From SSF14 sp037045585 (lineage in GTDB: Bacteria > Actinomycetota > Acidimicrobiia > Acidimicrobiales > Microtrichaceae), in contig JBAOIR010000024.1 of the NCBI GenBank assembly GCA_037045585.1, positions 1-64,000 on the forward strand: 64,000 bases of DNA. Direction: 5' to 3'. Below the pieces are notes generated by a model that worked only from the letters and a program-made list of their open reading frames with translations, had not been told where the DNA came from and did not search any database. The position numbers and the translations under genes were made by a program. Below are positions 8,772 to 17,695 of the stretch, piece by piece (positions within the stretch are counted from its first letter, which is position 1; every line of letters begins with the position of its first letter).

Positions 8772-10142
8772 ATGACGCCACAACGCAAGGTGCGGAGCAG
8801 CCTCGCTGCGGTCGCACTCGGAGGATTGGTCCTCGCCGGACCAGGGGGAGCGGTGGGGGCATCCAGCCACCGTGAGGCACCGCTCATCTCCCAGGACCCG
8901 GTCGCCGACCTCACCGACCTGTACGCCTTCGTCAGTCCCGACCGACCCGACAGCCTGACGTTCGTCATGAACGCCATCCCGTTCGAGGATCCGGCCGGCG
9001 GGCCGAACTTCTTCCGGTTCGGTGACGACGTGCTCTACAAGTTCAACCTGGACACCAACGGTGACTCCAACCGGGACTTCGAGTACCAGTTCCGCTTCAC
9101 GACCAAGGTCGCCAACCCCAACACGTTCCTCTACAACACGAACCAGGTCACCTCCATCAACGACCCGGATCTGAACGTGAAGCAGGTGTACTCGGTGACC
9201 GAGGTCGACTTCCGCGGCGGGGGCTATCCCAAGACCCGCACGCTCGGACAGAACCTCCCCGTGACCCCGGCGAACGTCGGTGCACGATCGACGCCGGACT
9301 ACGAGGCCAACCTCGGTTCCGCCGGCGTCCGCGACATCGGCAACGGCATCAAGACGTTCGCAGGCCCGAGGGACGATCCGTTCTTCGCCGACCTGGGCGC
9401 GATCTTCGATCTCGGTGGCCTCCGTCCGTTCAACAGCGCGCACCTCGTGCCGCTGCCGACGGCCCCCGGTCGTGACGATGTGGCAGGGAAGAACGTCCAC
9501 ACCATCGCGCTCCAGGTCCCGAAGGCCCGCGTCGTCGGCGCCGACCCCGTGGTCGGTGTGTATGCGACGACCGAACGGCGCTTCATCAAGGTGCTGAGCG
9601 ATCAGGGTGCACCGTTCCAGATCGGCCCGTGGATCCAGGTGTCCCGCCTGGGCAACCCGCTGGTCAACGAGGTCGTGGTGCCGATCGGGACCAAGGACCG
9701 TTTCAACGGTTCGAGCCCCACGCAGGACGCTCAGTACCTGCCGGCGGTGCTCAAGCCGGAGCTCGGAGCGCTCATTCCCGTTCTGTACCCGGGGGTGAAG
9801 ACGCCGACGGAGGTCAACGCCGGTCTCGGCACCGGTGGTCGTGAGGATCTCGCGACCATCTTCCTCACCGGCATCCCGGGCGTGAACAAGCCCATCAACG
9901 TCAAGCCGGCCGAGATGTTGCGCTTGAACACCACGACGGCCAGCGCCTTCCCCAACGGGCGGTTCCTGACCGACGACGTCATCGACACCGAGATCCGGGC
10001 CGTGGCCGGGGCCACCCCGTTCACGCCGGAGTTCAACGTCGCGCCCAACAACTTGCTGGGTGACGGCGTCGATGCCAATGACAAGCCGTTCAGCGGCTCC
10101 TTCCCCTACGTCGCCAGCCCCTGGTCGGGCTACGGCGAGTAG
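8772..10142 (+). CDS. Secreted DUF4331 protein
   Basis: AAGGAG sits seven bases before the ATG. After a signal peptide (SSLAAVALGGLVLAGPGGAV) the mature protein opens with the DUF4331 hallmark SSHREAPLISQDPVADLTDL and YAFVSPDRPDS. The 456-residue length is normal for the family, and LNLDTNGD-like Asp/Asn stretches suggest metal or calcium contacts. The function of DUF4331 is not established. Here it is followed by a TPR protein and a NicO-family metal exporter on the same strand (114-base gap, then a 4-base overlap), which points to a shared role at the cell surface in metal handling. Confidence 0.8.
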   Translation: MTPQRKVRSSLAAVALGGLVLAGPGGAVGASSHREAPLISQDPVADLTDLYAFVSPDRPDSLTFVMNAIPFEDPAGGPNFFRFGDDVLYKFNLDTNGDSNRDFEYQFRFTTKVANPNTFLYNTNQVTSINDPDLNVKQVYSVTEVDFRGGGYPKTRTLGQNLPVTPANVGARSTPDYEANLGSAGVRDIGNGIKTFAGPRDDPFFADLGAIFDLGGLRPFNSAHLVPLPTAPGRDDVAGKNVHTIALQVPKARVVGADPVVGVYATTERRFIKVLSDQGAPFQIGPWIQVSRLGNPLVNEVVVPIGTKDRFNGSSPTQDAQYLPAVLKPELGALIPVLYPGVKTPTEVNAGLGTGGREDLATIFLTGIPGVNKPINVKPAEMLRLNTTTASAFPNGRFLTDDVIDTEIRAVAGATPFTPEFNVAPNNLLGDGVDANDKPFSGSFPYVASPWSGYGE

Positions 10143-10255
10143 CGGTTCCCATCGGGCCTCGGCCCCCTTCCGTCGCGTTGTGTGAGGCGCGGCGGTGGGG
10201 GCCGGCGCCTTCCTGCCCTCCGCAGATCCGACCGAGCCTCCCGAGACGAGCAACC

Positions 10256-11641
10256 ATGACGATCCTCCTCGATGACTCCCCGACGAAGCGTCGTCGCTTC
10301 GGCTGGGGCCGGCATCTCGAACGACTCCTGTGGGCGATGGTCGCGGTGGCGATCGTCGGCATCGGTGTCGACCGCTTCACCGCCTCCGACGAGTCGACTC
10401 CGTCGGGTGCTGCCACCGGCGGCGGTGCGGGCCCGGCCGCCCGGACGCTCGCCGAGACTGCGGGCGAACTCGAGCTGGCGACGCAACGCGATCCCGGTGA
10501 CGCCACGGCCTGGCAGGAACTGGCCCAGGTCTATGTGCAGCGCGCGGCGCAGACGCTCGACCCCAGTTTCTACGGTCGGGCGACCGCGGCGGCCGACCGG
10601 GCCTCGGCGCTCGCGCCCGACGCCCCCGCCACGCTCGCGGCGAAGGCGGCTCTCGCGGCGTCGCTCCACCACTTCTCCGACGCCGCAGCGCTCGCACAGC
10701 GCGCCGTCGATGCGGACGGCTACCACTCGGGGGCCCTCGCGGTGCTCGTCGACGCCCAGGTCGAGCAGGGCCGCTACGACGACGCCGCCCGGACCTTGCA
10801 GACGTTCGCCAACCGCAAGCCCGGCGCGCCCGTGCTCTCACGCGTGTCCTACCTCCGCGAGCTCCACGGTGACATCACGGGCGCCCGGTCGGCGATGGCC
10901 GAGGCCCGCCAGGCCGTCGCTGGGGCCGGAGCATTCCAGCAAGCCACGCTCGCTGCGTACGACGGCGACCTCCTCTGGGGACAGGGAGACCGCGAGGCCG
11001 CCGCCGTCGCTTACCTGGACGCGCTTGCGCTGGAACCACGGCACCCGATCGCCACCGTCGGTCATGCGCGTGTCCTCGCTGCCGACGGCCGGCCCGACGA
11101 GGCGATCGAGTTCTTGGCGGAGTTCGTGGAGCGCACGCCCGTCCCGGCAGCGGCGACGTTGTTGGGCGAGCTCCAGGAATCGACCGGTGACAGCGCCGCC
11201 GCCGCCGGCTCGTTCGACCTCGTCCGGGCGTTGGCCCGACTGCAGGCCGACGCCGGAGTCGATGTCGATCTCGACCTCGCGCTCTTCGAGGCCGACCACT
11301 CGCCGTCAACGCCGGAGTTGGTCGCCCGGGCCCGGCAGGCCGTCGTCGACCGGCCGACGGTCTACGGTGCCGATGCTCTGGCCTGGACGCTCTACCGGGC
11401 CGGCGACATCGGCGGGGCACGGACGTCGTTGGACGCCGCGCTACGCCTCGGCACCGTCGACCCGCTGCTCCACTTCCATGCCGCCGCGATCCTCGATGCC
11501 GCCGGCGACCCGCTCGCGGCGCGGGACCATCTCGACCAGGTGGTCGCCCGGAACCCGTGGTTCTCGGTGGGGTTGCAACCCGAGGCGAGAGCGCTGGCAT
11601 CGAGGTTGGGCGTGACGTGGCCGGTGGGGGCGGGCTCATGA
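10256..11641 (+). CDS. Membrane-anchored TPR protein
   Basis: A basic N-terminus is followed by one membrane helix (LLWAMVAVAIVGIGVDRF, about residues 23-40), then about 420 residues of Ala-rich TPR-like repeats. Examples are DATAWQELAQVYVQRAAQTL, DPGDATAW, GQGDREAAAVAYLDALALEP and AGDPLAARDHLDQVVARNPW. The protein is probably anchored with its repeats outside the membrane and would serve as an assembly scaffold. Its stop overlaps the start of the NicO transporter gene (ATGA), indicating translational coupling. A named homologue cannot be assigned; DUF4331 and NicO neighbours suggest a metal-linked complex. Confidence 0.7.
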   Translation: MTILLDDSPTKRRRFGWGRHLERLLWAMVAVAIVGIGVDRFTASDESTPSGAATGGGAGPAARTLAETAGELELATQRDPGDATAWQELAQVYVQRAAQTLDPSFYGRATAAADRASALAPDAPATLAAKAALAASLHHFSDAAALAQRAVDADGYHSGALAVLVDAQVEQGRYDDAARTLQTFANRKPGAPVLSRVSYLRELHGDITGARSAMAEARQAVAGAGAFQQATLAAYDGDLLWGQGDREAAAVAYLDALALEPRHPIATVGHARVLAADGRPDEAIEFLAEFVERTPVPAAATLLGELQESTGDSAAAAGSFDLVRALARLQADAGVDVDLDLALFEADHSPSTPELVARARQAVVDRPTVYGADALAWTLYRAGDIGGARTSLDAALRLGTVDPLLHFHAAAILDAAGDPLAARDHLDQVVARNPWFSVGLQPEARALASRLGVTWPVGAGS

Positions 11642-13377
11642 GCGGGCGACGGTTCGGGTGCCTGAGCGGGTGCACGGTCGGGTGGCGGAGGAAGGCAGGC
11701 GTCGCCGGCGCGGGAATGATGGTCGCCGTCGTGGCGAGCGTGTTCCTTGCGCCGGCGGCGTCCGCTCACCCGCTCGGCAACTTCACGACCAACACGGCGG
11801 TGGCACTCCGACTGATGCCGGATCGTGTGGACCTCCACTACGCGATCGACGAGGCGGAGATCCCGACGGTTCGGGCCGCGGGCATCATCGAGTCCGACGG
11901 GCTGACGCGGTACGCGGCCAGCACCTGCGACGACGTCGCTGCCGGCGTCCGGGCGACGGTCGGTGGTGAACGGCTCACGTTCGCCGTCACGTCGAGCACC
12001 GCGGCGTACGCCGGGGGAGCGGCAGGCCTGCGGACGCTTCGGGTGGATTGTTCGTTGTCGGCGCCGGCCGACCTGAGCGCCGACGAGACGGACATCGCCG
12101 TCCGCAACGAGTGGATCGGTGATCGCATCGGTTGGCACGAGATCACGGCGACCGGCGACGGCGTCACGTTCTCGACGGGAGCGCCCCCGACCGCGAGCAC
12201 CTCCGATCAGCTCCGCTCGTACCCGGCCGACCAGCTGGCGGCGCCACCCGACATGCGGAACGCGTCGTTCAGGTCGTCGCCCGGCGGGTCGACCGACGAC
12301 GGTACGACTGCGGCCGGTGGCCGACACGTCGCGGCCGGCAGCGTGTCGGCCCTCCCGGGCGTCGATCGCGCCAGCGAGTCCTTCACCGACCTGGTCTCCA
12401 AGGAGCGGCTGACGCTCGGCGTTGCGCTGGCCGGGCTGGTGCTCGCCATCGTGCTGGGATCGCTGCACGCGCTGGCTCCCGGTCACGGCAAGACGGTGAT
12501 GGCGGCCTACCTGCTCGGCGGCGAGGGGAGCGGACGCCAGGCGCTTGCGCTGTGCGCCACGGTGACGGCGACGCACACTGCCGGCGTGTTGGTGTTGGGC
12601 ACGGTGCTGACCGTCACCACCGTCGTCGCGCCCGAGCGCCTCTATCCGATTCTCGGTGCCATCAGTGGGCTGCTGGTGGCGTCGATCGGACTGTCGATGC
12701 TGCGCCGGGCGCGGGCCGCCCGTACCACCGGGTACTTCGGCAACATCGGCCACTCCCATCCCCACGATCCGGAACATCGCCCGACCACGCTGGCGATGTC
12801 GCCGACGTCGGCACCTGCCGCGACGCCGGCGCGCCACCTCGTGGGGATCGGCGCGGGGATCGGCGTCGGCGTCGGGCCCGGGTCGCGGCCGACACGGCCC
12901 GCCCCCCGGGTTTCGCGGGAAGTTGTGCCCGCCCCCCGGGGACAACTTCCCGCAAAACCGGAGGAGTTCGACCACTCGCACCCGCACCCGCACCCGCACC
13001 CGCATTCGCACGGGCCGCACTCCCACACCCACCCCGACCCGGGCCAGCCGGTGAGCTGGAAGTCGCTGATCGGCATGGGGTTCGCGGGTGGCATGGTGCC
13101 GAGCCCGTCCGCACTGCTCGTCCTGCTCGGCGCGATCGCCCTCGGGCGGACGTGGTTCGGTGTGGCGCTCGTGATCGCCTACGGGGTGGGAATGGCGGTG
13201 TCGCTCGTCGCGGCCGGCCTGCTGCTGCTCCGCATCCGCAATCGCCTCGACCGCTATCTCAGCACCCGGCGCGGCGCCGACTGGTCGAAGCGGCTGGCGA
13301 TCATGCCCGTCGTGACCGCCGCACTCGTCGTCGCCGGCGGCGTCTACATCGCGCTGCGAGCCGCCCTGCAGTACTGA
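11638..13377 (+). CDS. NicO-family nickel/cobalt transporter with extracytoplasmic N-terminal domain
   Basis: The protein has 579 residues. A signal peptide ends ASA at residue 43. Next is HPLGNFTTNTAVALRLMPDR and VDLHYAIDEAEIPT, the extracytoplasmic domain seen in this NicO subgroup. From about residue 260 come membrane helices with GSLHALAPGHGKTVMAAYLL, the HxxxPGHGK signature of NicO/RcnA exporters. A cytoplasmic loop near residues 444-466 is dominated by His-Pro repeats for metal binding. The last helices carry GFAGGMVPSPSALLVLLGAI. Its start overlaps the TPR gene. A near-palindromic insertion lies in the loop at 12,908-12,960. It probably exports Ni(II) or Co(II). Confidence 0.8.
   Translation: MSGRRFGCLSGCTVGWRRKAGVAGAGMMVAVVASVFLAPAASAHPLGNFTTNTAVALRLMPDRVDLHYAIDEAEIPTVRAAGIIESDGLTRYAASTCDDVAAGVRATVGGERLTFAVTSSTAAYAGGAAGLRTLRVDCSLSAPADLSADETDIAVRNEWIGDRIGWHEITATGDGVTFSTGAPPTASTSDQLRSYPADQLAAPPDMRNASFRSSPGGSTDDGTTAAGGRHVAAGSVSALPGVDRASESFTDLVSKERLTLGVALAGLVLAIVLGSLHALAPGHGKTVMAAYLLGGEGSGRQALALCATVTATHTAGVLVLGTVLTVTTVVAPERLYPILGAISGLLVASIGLSMLRRARAARTTGYFGNIGHSHPHDPEHRPTTLAMSPTSAPAATPARHLVGIGAGIGVGVGPGSRPTRPAPRVSREVVPAPRGQLPAKPEEFDHSHPHPHPHPHSHGPHSHTHPDPGQPVSWKSLIGMGFAGGMVPSPSALLVLLGAIALGRTWFGVALVIAYGVGMAVSLVAAGLLLLRIRNRLDRYLSTRRGADWSKRLAIMPVVTAALVVAGGVYIALRAALQY
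12908..12960. repeat. Inverted repeat inside the transporter coding sequence
   Basis: Arms GCGGGAAGTTGT (12,915-12,926) and ACAACTTCCCGC (12,942-12,953) are perfect. Pairing extends outward with small mismatches to GGTTT/AAACC. The decamer GCCCCCCGGG occurs at 12,901 and again at 12,931. The element is translated in frame as VSREVVPAPRGQLPAKPE between the transmembrane core and the His-rich loop, and looks like an in-frame insertion. Confidence 0.6.
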
Positions 13378-13481
13378 CTCGCGAGAACTCGATCGAGAAC
13401 CGACAGGCCGTGGTCGACTGGCTCGACGCGCTCGAGGTGTGAACCGGAGCGCACGGCGCCCGTGGCGCTGGGGTTCGAACC

Positions 13482-14120
13482 TCAGTCGTGGCGCCCGGTG
13501 AGGGCGAGGCGGACGCCGAGGCCGATGGTGACGAGACCGCCGACGCCACCGACGGTCGCCAGGCGCTCGGGACGCTTGCCGAACCAGGCGCGGGCCGAGC
13601 CGGCAGCGAGCGCCCAGATCGAGTCGCTGAGCAGCGCGATGACGAGGCAGATTCCTCCGAGCACAACGAGCTGCAGTTGCGGCGCCGAGCCGTGCGGGTC
13701 GACGAACTGAGGGAGGATCGCCGTGAACAACACGATCGACTTCGGGTTGGTCACGCCGACGAGGAACCCCTCACGCAGGATGCGACCGAGCGGGACGGGT
13801 TCGACGCCCGCGGCAAACGCGTCGGCGAGCGATCGACGGTGCCGGATCGCCTGCACCCCGAGGTACACCAGGTACAGCGCGCCGCAGAACTTGATGACCG
13901 TGAACACGGTGATCGAACGTTCGACGATCGTGCCCAGGCCGGCGGCGACCGCCAGCACCTGCACGGCGAGGCCGCCGGCGTTGCCGAAGACCGTCGCCAA
14001 GCCGGCGCGACGCCCGAGTGTCACACCTCGGCTGATGACGAAGAGCACGCTCGGGCCGGGCACGGCGATGATCGCGAACGCGGTGAGCGCCAGGGCCAGG
14101 ATGCGGGACACGTCGACCAT
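13482..14120 (-). CDS. LysE family amino-acid/metabolite exporter
   Basis: The protein has 212 residues and about six hydrophobic segments, starting MVDVSRILALALTAFAIIAV with PGPSVLFVISRGVTLGRRAG. The PGPxxxxxxxxG pattern after the first helix is the LysE/RhtB signature. The middle carries GVTNPKSIVLFTAILPQFVD, also typical. These transporters export amino acids or homoserine lactones by proton exchange; the substrate cannot be predicted. ATG 14,120 is chosen over the in-frame GTG at 14,129. It ends about 100 bases from the convergent NicO gene. Confidence 0.75.
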   Translation of the reverse strand: MVDVSRILALALTAFAIIAVPGPSVLFVISRGVTLGRRAGLATVFGNAGGLAVQVLAVAAGLGTIVERSITVFTVIKFCGALYLVYLGVQAIRHRRSLADAFAAGVEPVPLGRILREGFLVGVTNPKSIVLFTAILPQFVDPHGSAPQLQLVVLGGICLVIALLSDSIWALAAGSARAWFGKRPERLATVGGVGGLVTIGLGVRLALTGRHD

Positions 14121-14150
14121 GGTCGGCACGCTACCGCCGACCCGTCGCAG

Positions 14151-14597
14151 TCAGCGATGGGGTTCGATGGCGACGATGTAGTCGGTGAGGCGCGCCGCGA
14201 TCTCCCAGGCGATGCCGTCGTCGGACAGGTCGGGATCGACCCAGATCTCCGACACCCGGCGCCACTGGTCGGGGCGGCCGATGAACCCGCCGACCTCGGC
14301 CTCGGGCCCGAGCTCGGCGCGCCAGTCGGCGGCGCGCTGGATGCGCGTGAGGCAGGCGTCGTTGTCGGCGGGATCGCGGTGCTCGGCGTGGAACCCGATC
14401 TCGAGGCCGAGCGCCGTCGCCCCGGGCACGTGCTGGCGGCCGAGCAGCTGCGCCTCGTAGTGCTCCTTGACCGGTTCGGCCGGACCGAACCACGCCTTCA
14501 ACGCCCACCGGCGGGCCCGGAGGTGCAGCACGCCGAGGTCGTCGGGGACCATGCTGCGGGTCACCTCGGCGACCTGGTCGAAGAGCATCTCGTCCAC
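14151..14597 (-). CDS. Hypothetical protein, about 148 residues
   Basis: The sequence is soluble, acidic and rich in Trp and Arg (RRWALKAWFGPAEPVKEHYE, GGFIGRPDQWRRVSEIWVDP). No signal peptide, membrane segment or catalytic motif is visible and I do not recognise the family. The start may be GTG at 14,597 or ATG at 14,588. It is 30 bases upstream of the LysE gene on the same strand, so they may be co-transcribed. It is divergent from an epoxide-hydrolase-like gene. Confidence 0.5.
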   Translation of the reverse strand: MDEMLFDQVAEVTRSMVPDDLGVLHLRARRWALKAWFGPAEPVKEHYEAQLLGRQHVPGATALGLEIGFHAEHRDPADNDACLTRIQRAADWRAELGPEAEVGGFIGRPDQWRRVSEIWVDPDLSDDGIAWEIAARLTDYIVAIEPHR

Positions 14598-14665
14598 CCC
14601 GATCTTCTACCAGGCGCTCCTGACAGCCACGGCGTGCCGACGGTGAAACGTGGCAGGCTCCATCA

Positions 14666-15046
14666 ATGACTCCCGAAGCCACCGTGAACGAGTTCATCCG
14701 TCGAGTCGTCGCCAACGACCTGGAATCGGCCCTCGAGATGGTCACCGACGACATCGAGTACGACAACGTGCCGATCGGTAAGAACATCGGGCCCGACGCA
14801 ATGCGCGCGTTCCTGGGTGTGATGGCCGGCAACGTCGACGAGGTGCAGTTCGTGATCCATCGTCAGACCGTCACCGGCAACGTGGTGATGAACGAACGCA
14901 CCGACCGGTTCCGCGTCGGCGATGCATGGATGGACCTCAAGGTCGCCGGCATCTTCGAGGTGAACGACGCCGGTCAGGTCACGCTGTGGCGCGACTACTT
15001 CGACATGGGCGAGTTCAACGAGCAGATGCAGAAGCTCGCGGGTTAG
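14666..15046 (+). CDS. Limonene-1,2-epoxide hydrolase-like protein
   Basis: This 126-residue NTF2-fold protein has the catalytic layout of limonene-epoxide hydrolases: an Arg/Asp pair in VMNERTDRFRV and a second Asp in TLWRDYFDMGEFNEQM, which together activate water. The N-terminus TPEATVNEFIRRVVANDLES and the length agree with the family. It would add water to an epoxide without a covalent intermediate. The SnoaL branch with no epoxide activity is the alternative, but retention of R-D and RDYFD favours hydrolase. Its stop overlaps the convergent alpha/beta hydrolase gene by four bases. Confidence 0.65.
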   Translation: MTPEATVNEFIRRVVANDLESALEMVTDDIEYDNVPIGKNIGPDAMRAFLGVMAGNVDEVQFVIHRQTVTGNVVMNERTDRFRVGDAWMDLKVAGIFEVNDAGQVTLWRDYFDMGEFNEQMQKLAG

Positions 15047-15721
15047 GTCGCCGGTCGGCCCAGCACCTCGAGCACGCTCTCGGTGGCGAAGCGGTTCCAC
15101 CAGGCCGATCGCCGCAGCAGCGTGTGGCCCTCGCCGGGGACGTCGACGAACCGGACGTGGGCACCGGCGCTGTTCGGCATCCTCGGCGTACCGGCGTGAC
15201 GCCCGGGGATCGGTCGTGTGGTCGCGGGTGCCATGAGCGATGACCAGTCGCCGACCCGCGACCTCTCCCAACGGCTCCCCCGGCGGGAACCACGGAGCCA
15301 GTGCGACGACTCCCGCCACGTTCGCCTCGCCAGCGACGCGCATCGCCGTCCGCCCGCCCATCGAGTGGCCGAGCAGGGCGACGGGGACGTCGTCGGTCGC
15401 GGCGATCCGCGCGAGCGCCCACTGGGCGTCGGCGACGGGTGATGCCGTCGTCCCGTTCCACCCCTGCACCGCGTAGCGCAGCGACCAGATCACGACGCCT
15501 TCGGCGGCGAGGTCCTCGTGGGCGGCTCGGGCGATGGCGTGCAGCCGCAGCAATGGAAGGTCGAGGCGCCCGACGGCGCGCCGGCCCCTGACCCGGCCGC
15601 CGTGCAGGGTGAGCACTGCGCCCACCGGCGGGGAGCCGGCGCCCGACGGGGGGTCCCATCGTTCGAGTACCGGGGTTCGTCCGGGGTGCTGCTCTGGGGG
15701 GTCGACGGTGATCGCGGTCAC
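15043..15721 (-). CDS. Alpha/beta hydrolase, one frameshift near 15,180
   Basis: From a GTG at 15,721 the protein reads VGAVLTLHGGRVRGRRA, then VALLGHSMGGRTAMRVA with nucleophile Ser at about residue 120, then IAHGTRDHTTDPRASRRYAE with the acid Asp at about 167. The frame then slips by one base and resumes as HVRFVDVPGEGHTLLRRSAW, which supplies the catalytic His, and ends VLEVLGRPAT. All three triad residues are present if the frame is corrected, so the gene is probably intact in the organism. The substrate is unknown; the fold covers esterases and lipases. Confidence 0.65.
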
Positions 15722-15821
15722 GCCGGGGGTTCGGAGGAAGTCGGAGGGTCGGATTGGACCATCCTGCCCCCTCGTCGGGGAGTCCGCGGGAACAAACCCC
15801 GAAATGTTCCGGTTGGGTATA

Positions 15822-15835
15822 GTTGCAATCGCAAC
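15822..15835. promoter_or_regulatory. Operator-like dyad and -10 upstream of the pirin pair
   Basis: GTTGC-AATC-GCAAC is a perfect inverted repeat 32 bases before the first pirin ATG. The bases TATAGT directly overlap its left edge (15,818-15,823) and resemble a -10 box, so a protein bound here would block transcription. The form is typical of MarR- or ArsR-type operators. Confidence 0.5.
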
Positions 15836-15866
15836 AAAATGCGCCACCGCAGATCGAGAGGGCATC

Positions 15867-16841
15867 ATGCCAGCCGTCACCGCCGACACACTCACACTTC
15901 CGAAGCTCTCCACTCCGGCACCGACCGCCGTGGACCGCCCCGTTCGTTCCGTCACCACCGCACCGTCGGGCCTCGAAGGTGAGGGCTTTCCCGTGCGCCG
16001 CGCCTTCGCCGGGGTGAACCCTGCCGATCTCGACCCCTTCATCCACATGGACCAGATGGGCGAGGTCGAGTACGCGCCGTACGAACCGAAGGGCACCGAC
16101 TGGCATCCGCACCGCGGCTTCGAGACCGTCACCTACATCATCGACGGGACGTTCGCCCACCAGGACTCCCACGGCGGCGGTGGGCTCATCACGAACGGTG
16201 CGACCCAATGGATGACCGCCGGTGGCGGCATCCTCCACATCGAGACGCCGCCCGAGGAGCTGGTCGTCAGCGGCGGCTTGTTCCACGGCGTGCAGCTGTG
16301 GGTGAACCTCCCGGCCAAGGACAAGATGATCGACCCGGCGTACCAGAACCTCGAGGCCGACCTCGTCACACTGGTCAGCTCGCCCGACGGTGGGGCGCTC
16401 GTCCGCCTGATCGCCGGCGACGTCGACGGTCACACCGGTCCGGGCGGCACCCACACGCCGATCGTCATGGCCCACGTCACCGTGGCGCCCGGTGCACAGG
16501 TCGTCGTCCCGTGGAATCCGCAGTTCAACGCGCTCGCCTACGTCCTCGGTGGTGGCGGCACCGTCGGCGCCGAGCGTCGCCCGGCCGTGACGGGCCAGTT
16601 GGCGGTGTTCGGGGCCGGTGACACGATCACGCTCGGTGGCGGCGCCGGCGAGCGTGCCGGTGAGCCGATGGAGGTGCTGCTGCTCGGTGGTCAGCCGATC
16701 CGTGAGCCGATCGCCCAGTACGGTCCGTTCGTGATGAACACCCGCGCCGAGCTCGCCCAGGCGATCGACGACTTCAACAACGGCCTGCTCGGACTCGTGC
16801 CGACCGACGGGCTCCACCCCTACCGCGGGCCGCTGGGCTGA
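15867..16841 (+). CDS. Pirin family protein (first of a tandem pair)
   Basis: This 324-residue two-cupin protein has the pirin signature DWHPHRGFETVTYIIDGTFA with the metal-binding His residues, plus HQDSHGGGGLITNGATQWMT, AGGGILHIETPPEE and FHGVQLWVNLPAKDK. Metal ligands are His in HPHRG, His in the HQDSHG region and Glu in HIETP. Pirins are iron-binding proteins; some act as quercetinases, others as redox-responsive co-regulators. The ATG at 15,867 follows GAGAGGG. Its stop codon shares one base with the start of the second pirin gene (TGATG), so the pair is coupled. Confidence 0.8.
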   Translation: MPAVTADTLTLPKLSTPAPTAVDRPVRSVTTAPSGLEGEGFPVRRAFAGVNPADLDPFIHMDQMGEVEYAPYEPKGTDWHPHRGFETVTYIIDGTFAHQDSHGGGGLITNGATQWMTAGGGILHIETPPEELVVSGGLFHGVQLWVNLPAKDKMIDPAYQNLEADLVTLVSSPDGGALVRLIAGDVDGHTGPGGTHTPIVMAHVTVAPGAQVVVPWNPQFNALAYVLGGGGTVGAERRPAVTGQLAVFGAGDTITLGGGAGERAGEPMEVLLLGGQPIREPIAQYGPFVMNTRAELAQAIDDFNNGLLGLVPTDGLHPYRGPLG

Positions 16842-17695
16842 TGGAACTGCTCGACAGCCGCGCCGCCACGGTCGGCGGGACGCCGGTCACCCGGCTGCTG
16901 CCCAAGCGCGCCCATCGCACCGTTGGTCCGTGGTGCTTTGCCGATCACTTCGGTCCCGTCGACCTCGGCCCCGCTCCCACCCGGGACGGGGCCATGGCCG
17001 TCGGGCCCCACCCCCACATCGGCCTCCAGACGGTCACGTGGCTGTTCGCCGGCGAGGTCCTCCACACCGACAGCGTCGGGAGCGAACAGCTCATCCGGCC
17101 CGGTCAGCTCAACCTGATGTCCGCCGGTCGCGGCATCTCCCACGCCGAGGAGAGCCCGGACGATGCCGCGGGTGAGATGCACGGCCTCCAGCTGTGGGTT
17201 GCGCAGCCCGATGCCACCCGGTGGTCCGAGCCCGAGTTCCAGCACCTGGCCGAGTTGCCGGTCGTCGAGCTCGGCGAGGCCACCGCCACCGTGCTCGTGG
17301 GTGAGCTCGCCGAGGCGCGTTCGAGCGCCCGAGCCGACTGGCCGATGATCGGCACCGACGTCGTCGTGCGCGGCGAGGCGGAGGTTCCACTCGACCCGAC
17401 GTTCGAACACGCCGTGCTCGTCATGTCGGGGTCGCCGGCCGTCGACGGGCAGCACGTCCCGGTCGGCACGACCGCGTACCTTGCTCCGGGCCGCCCGTCG
17501 GTCACACTCGGCGGGCCGGCACGCGTCGTCATCCTCGGTGGCGCCCCGTTCGAGAGCACCATCGCGATGTCGTGGAACTTCGTGGCTCGAACGACCGAGG
17601 AGATCGACTCGGCCTACGCCGATTGGGCCGCTGCCGGTGCCCGGTTCGGCGAGGTGCGCTCAGAGCTCGCTCGGATCCCCGCCCCCGCTCACTGA
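16841..17695 (+). CDS. Pirin family protein (second of a tandem pair)
   Basis: This 284-residue pirin diverges considerably from its neighbour. Motifs are PHPHIGLQTVTWLFAGEVLH, SVGSEQLIRPGQLNLMSAGR, GISHAEESPDD and MHGLQLWVAQPDATRW. The iron-ligand positions (HPHIG, H in EVLHTDS, HAEE) are conserved. The C-terminal cupin ends with WNFVARTTEEIDSAYADWAA, as in the YhhW-like quercetinase branch. It overlaps the first pirin gene by one base. Two adjacent, non-identical pirins could form a heteromer or act on different substrates. Confidence 0.8.
   Translation: MELLDSRAATVGGTPVTRLLPKRAHRTVGPWCFADHFGPVDLGPAPTRDGAMAVGPHPHIGLQTVTWLFAGEVLHTDSVGSEQLIRPGQLNLMSAGRGISHAEESPDDAAGEMHGLQLWVAQPDATRWSEPEFQHLAELPVVELGEATATVLVGELAEARSSARADWPMIGTDVVVRGEAEVPLDPTFEHAVLVMSGSPAVDGQHVPVGTTAYLAPGRPSVTLGGPARVVILGGAPFESTIAMSWNFVARTTEEIDSAYADWAAAGARFGEVRSELARIPAPAH

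Noticed and set aside
7470..10253. A 944-codon open frame on the minus strand
   Set aside because: It lies opposite the lipoprotein and DUF4331 genes, whose signal peptides, ribosome binding sites and motifs are clear.
12960..13035. Tandem CACCCG repeats that look like a CRISPR array or microsatellite
   Set aside because: They are in frame and encode the His-Pro metal-binding loop of the exporter; there are no spacers.
13440..13500. GGTTCGAACC-like T-arm sequence suggesting a tRNA
   Set aside because: No acceptor stem, anticodon arm or D-arm can be folded around it, and it lies at the 3' end of the LysE gene.
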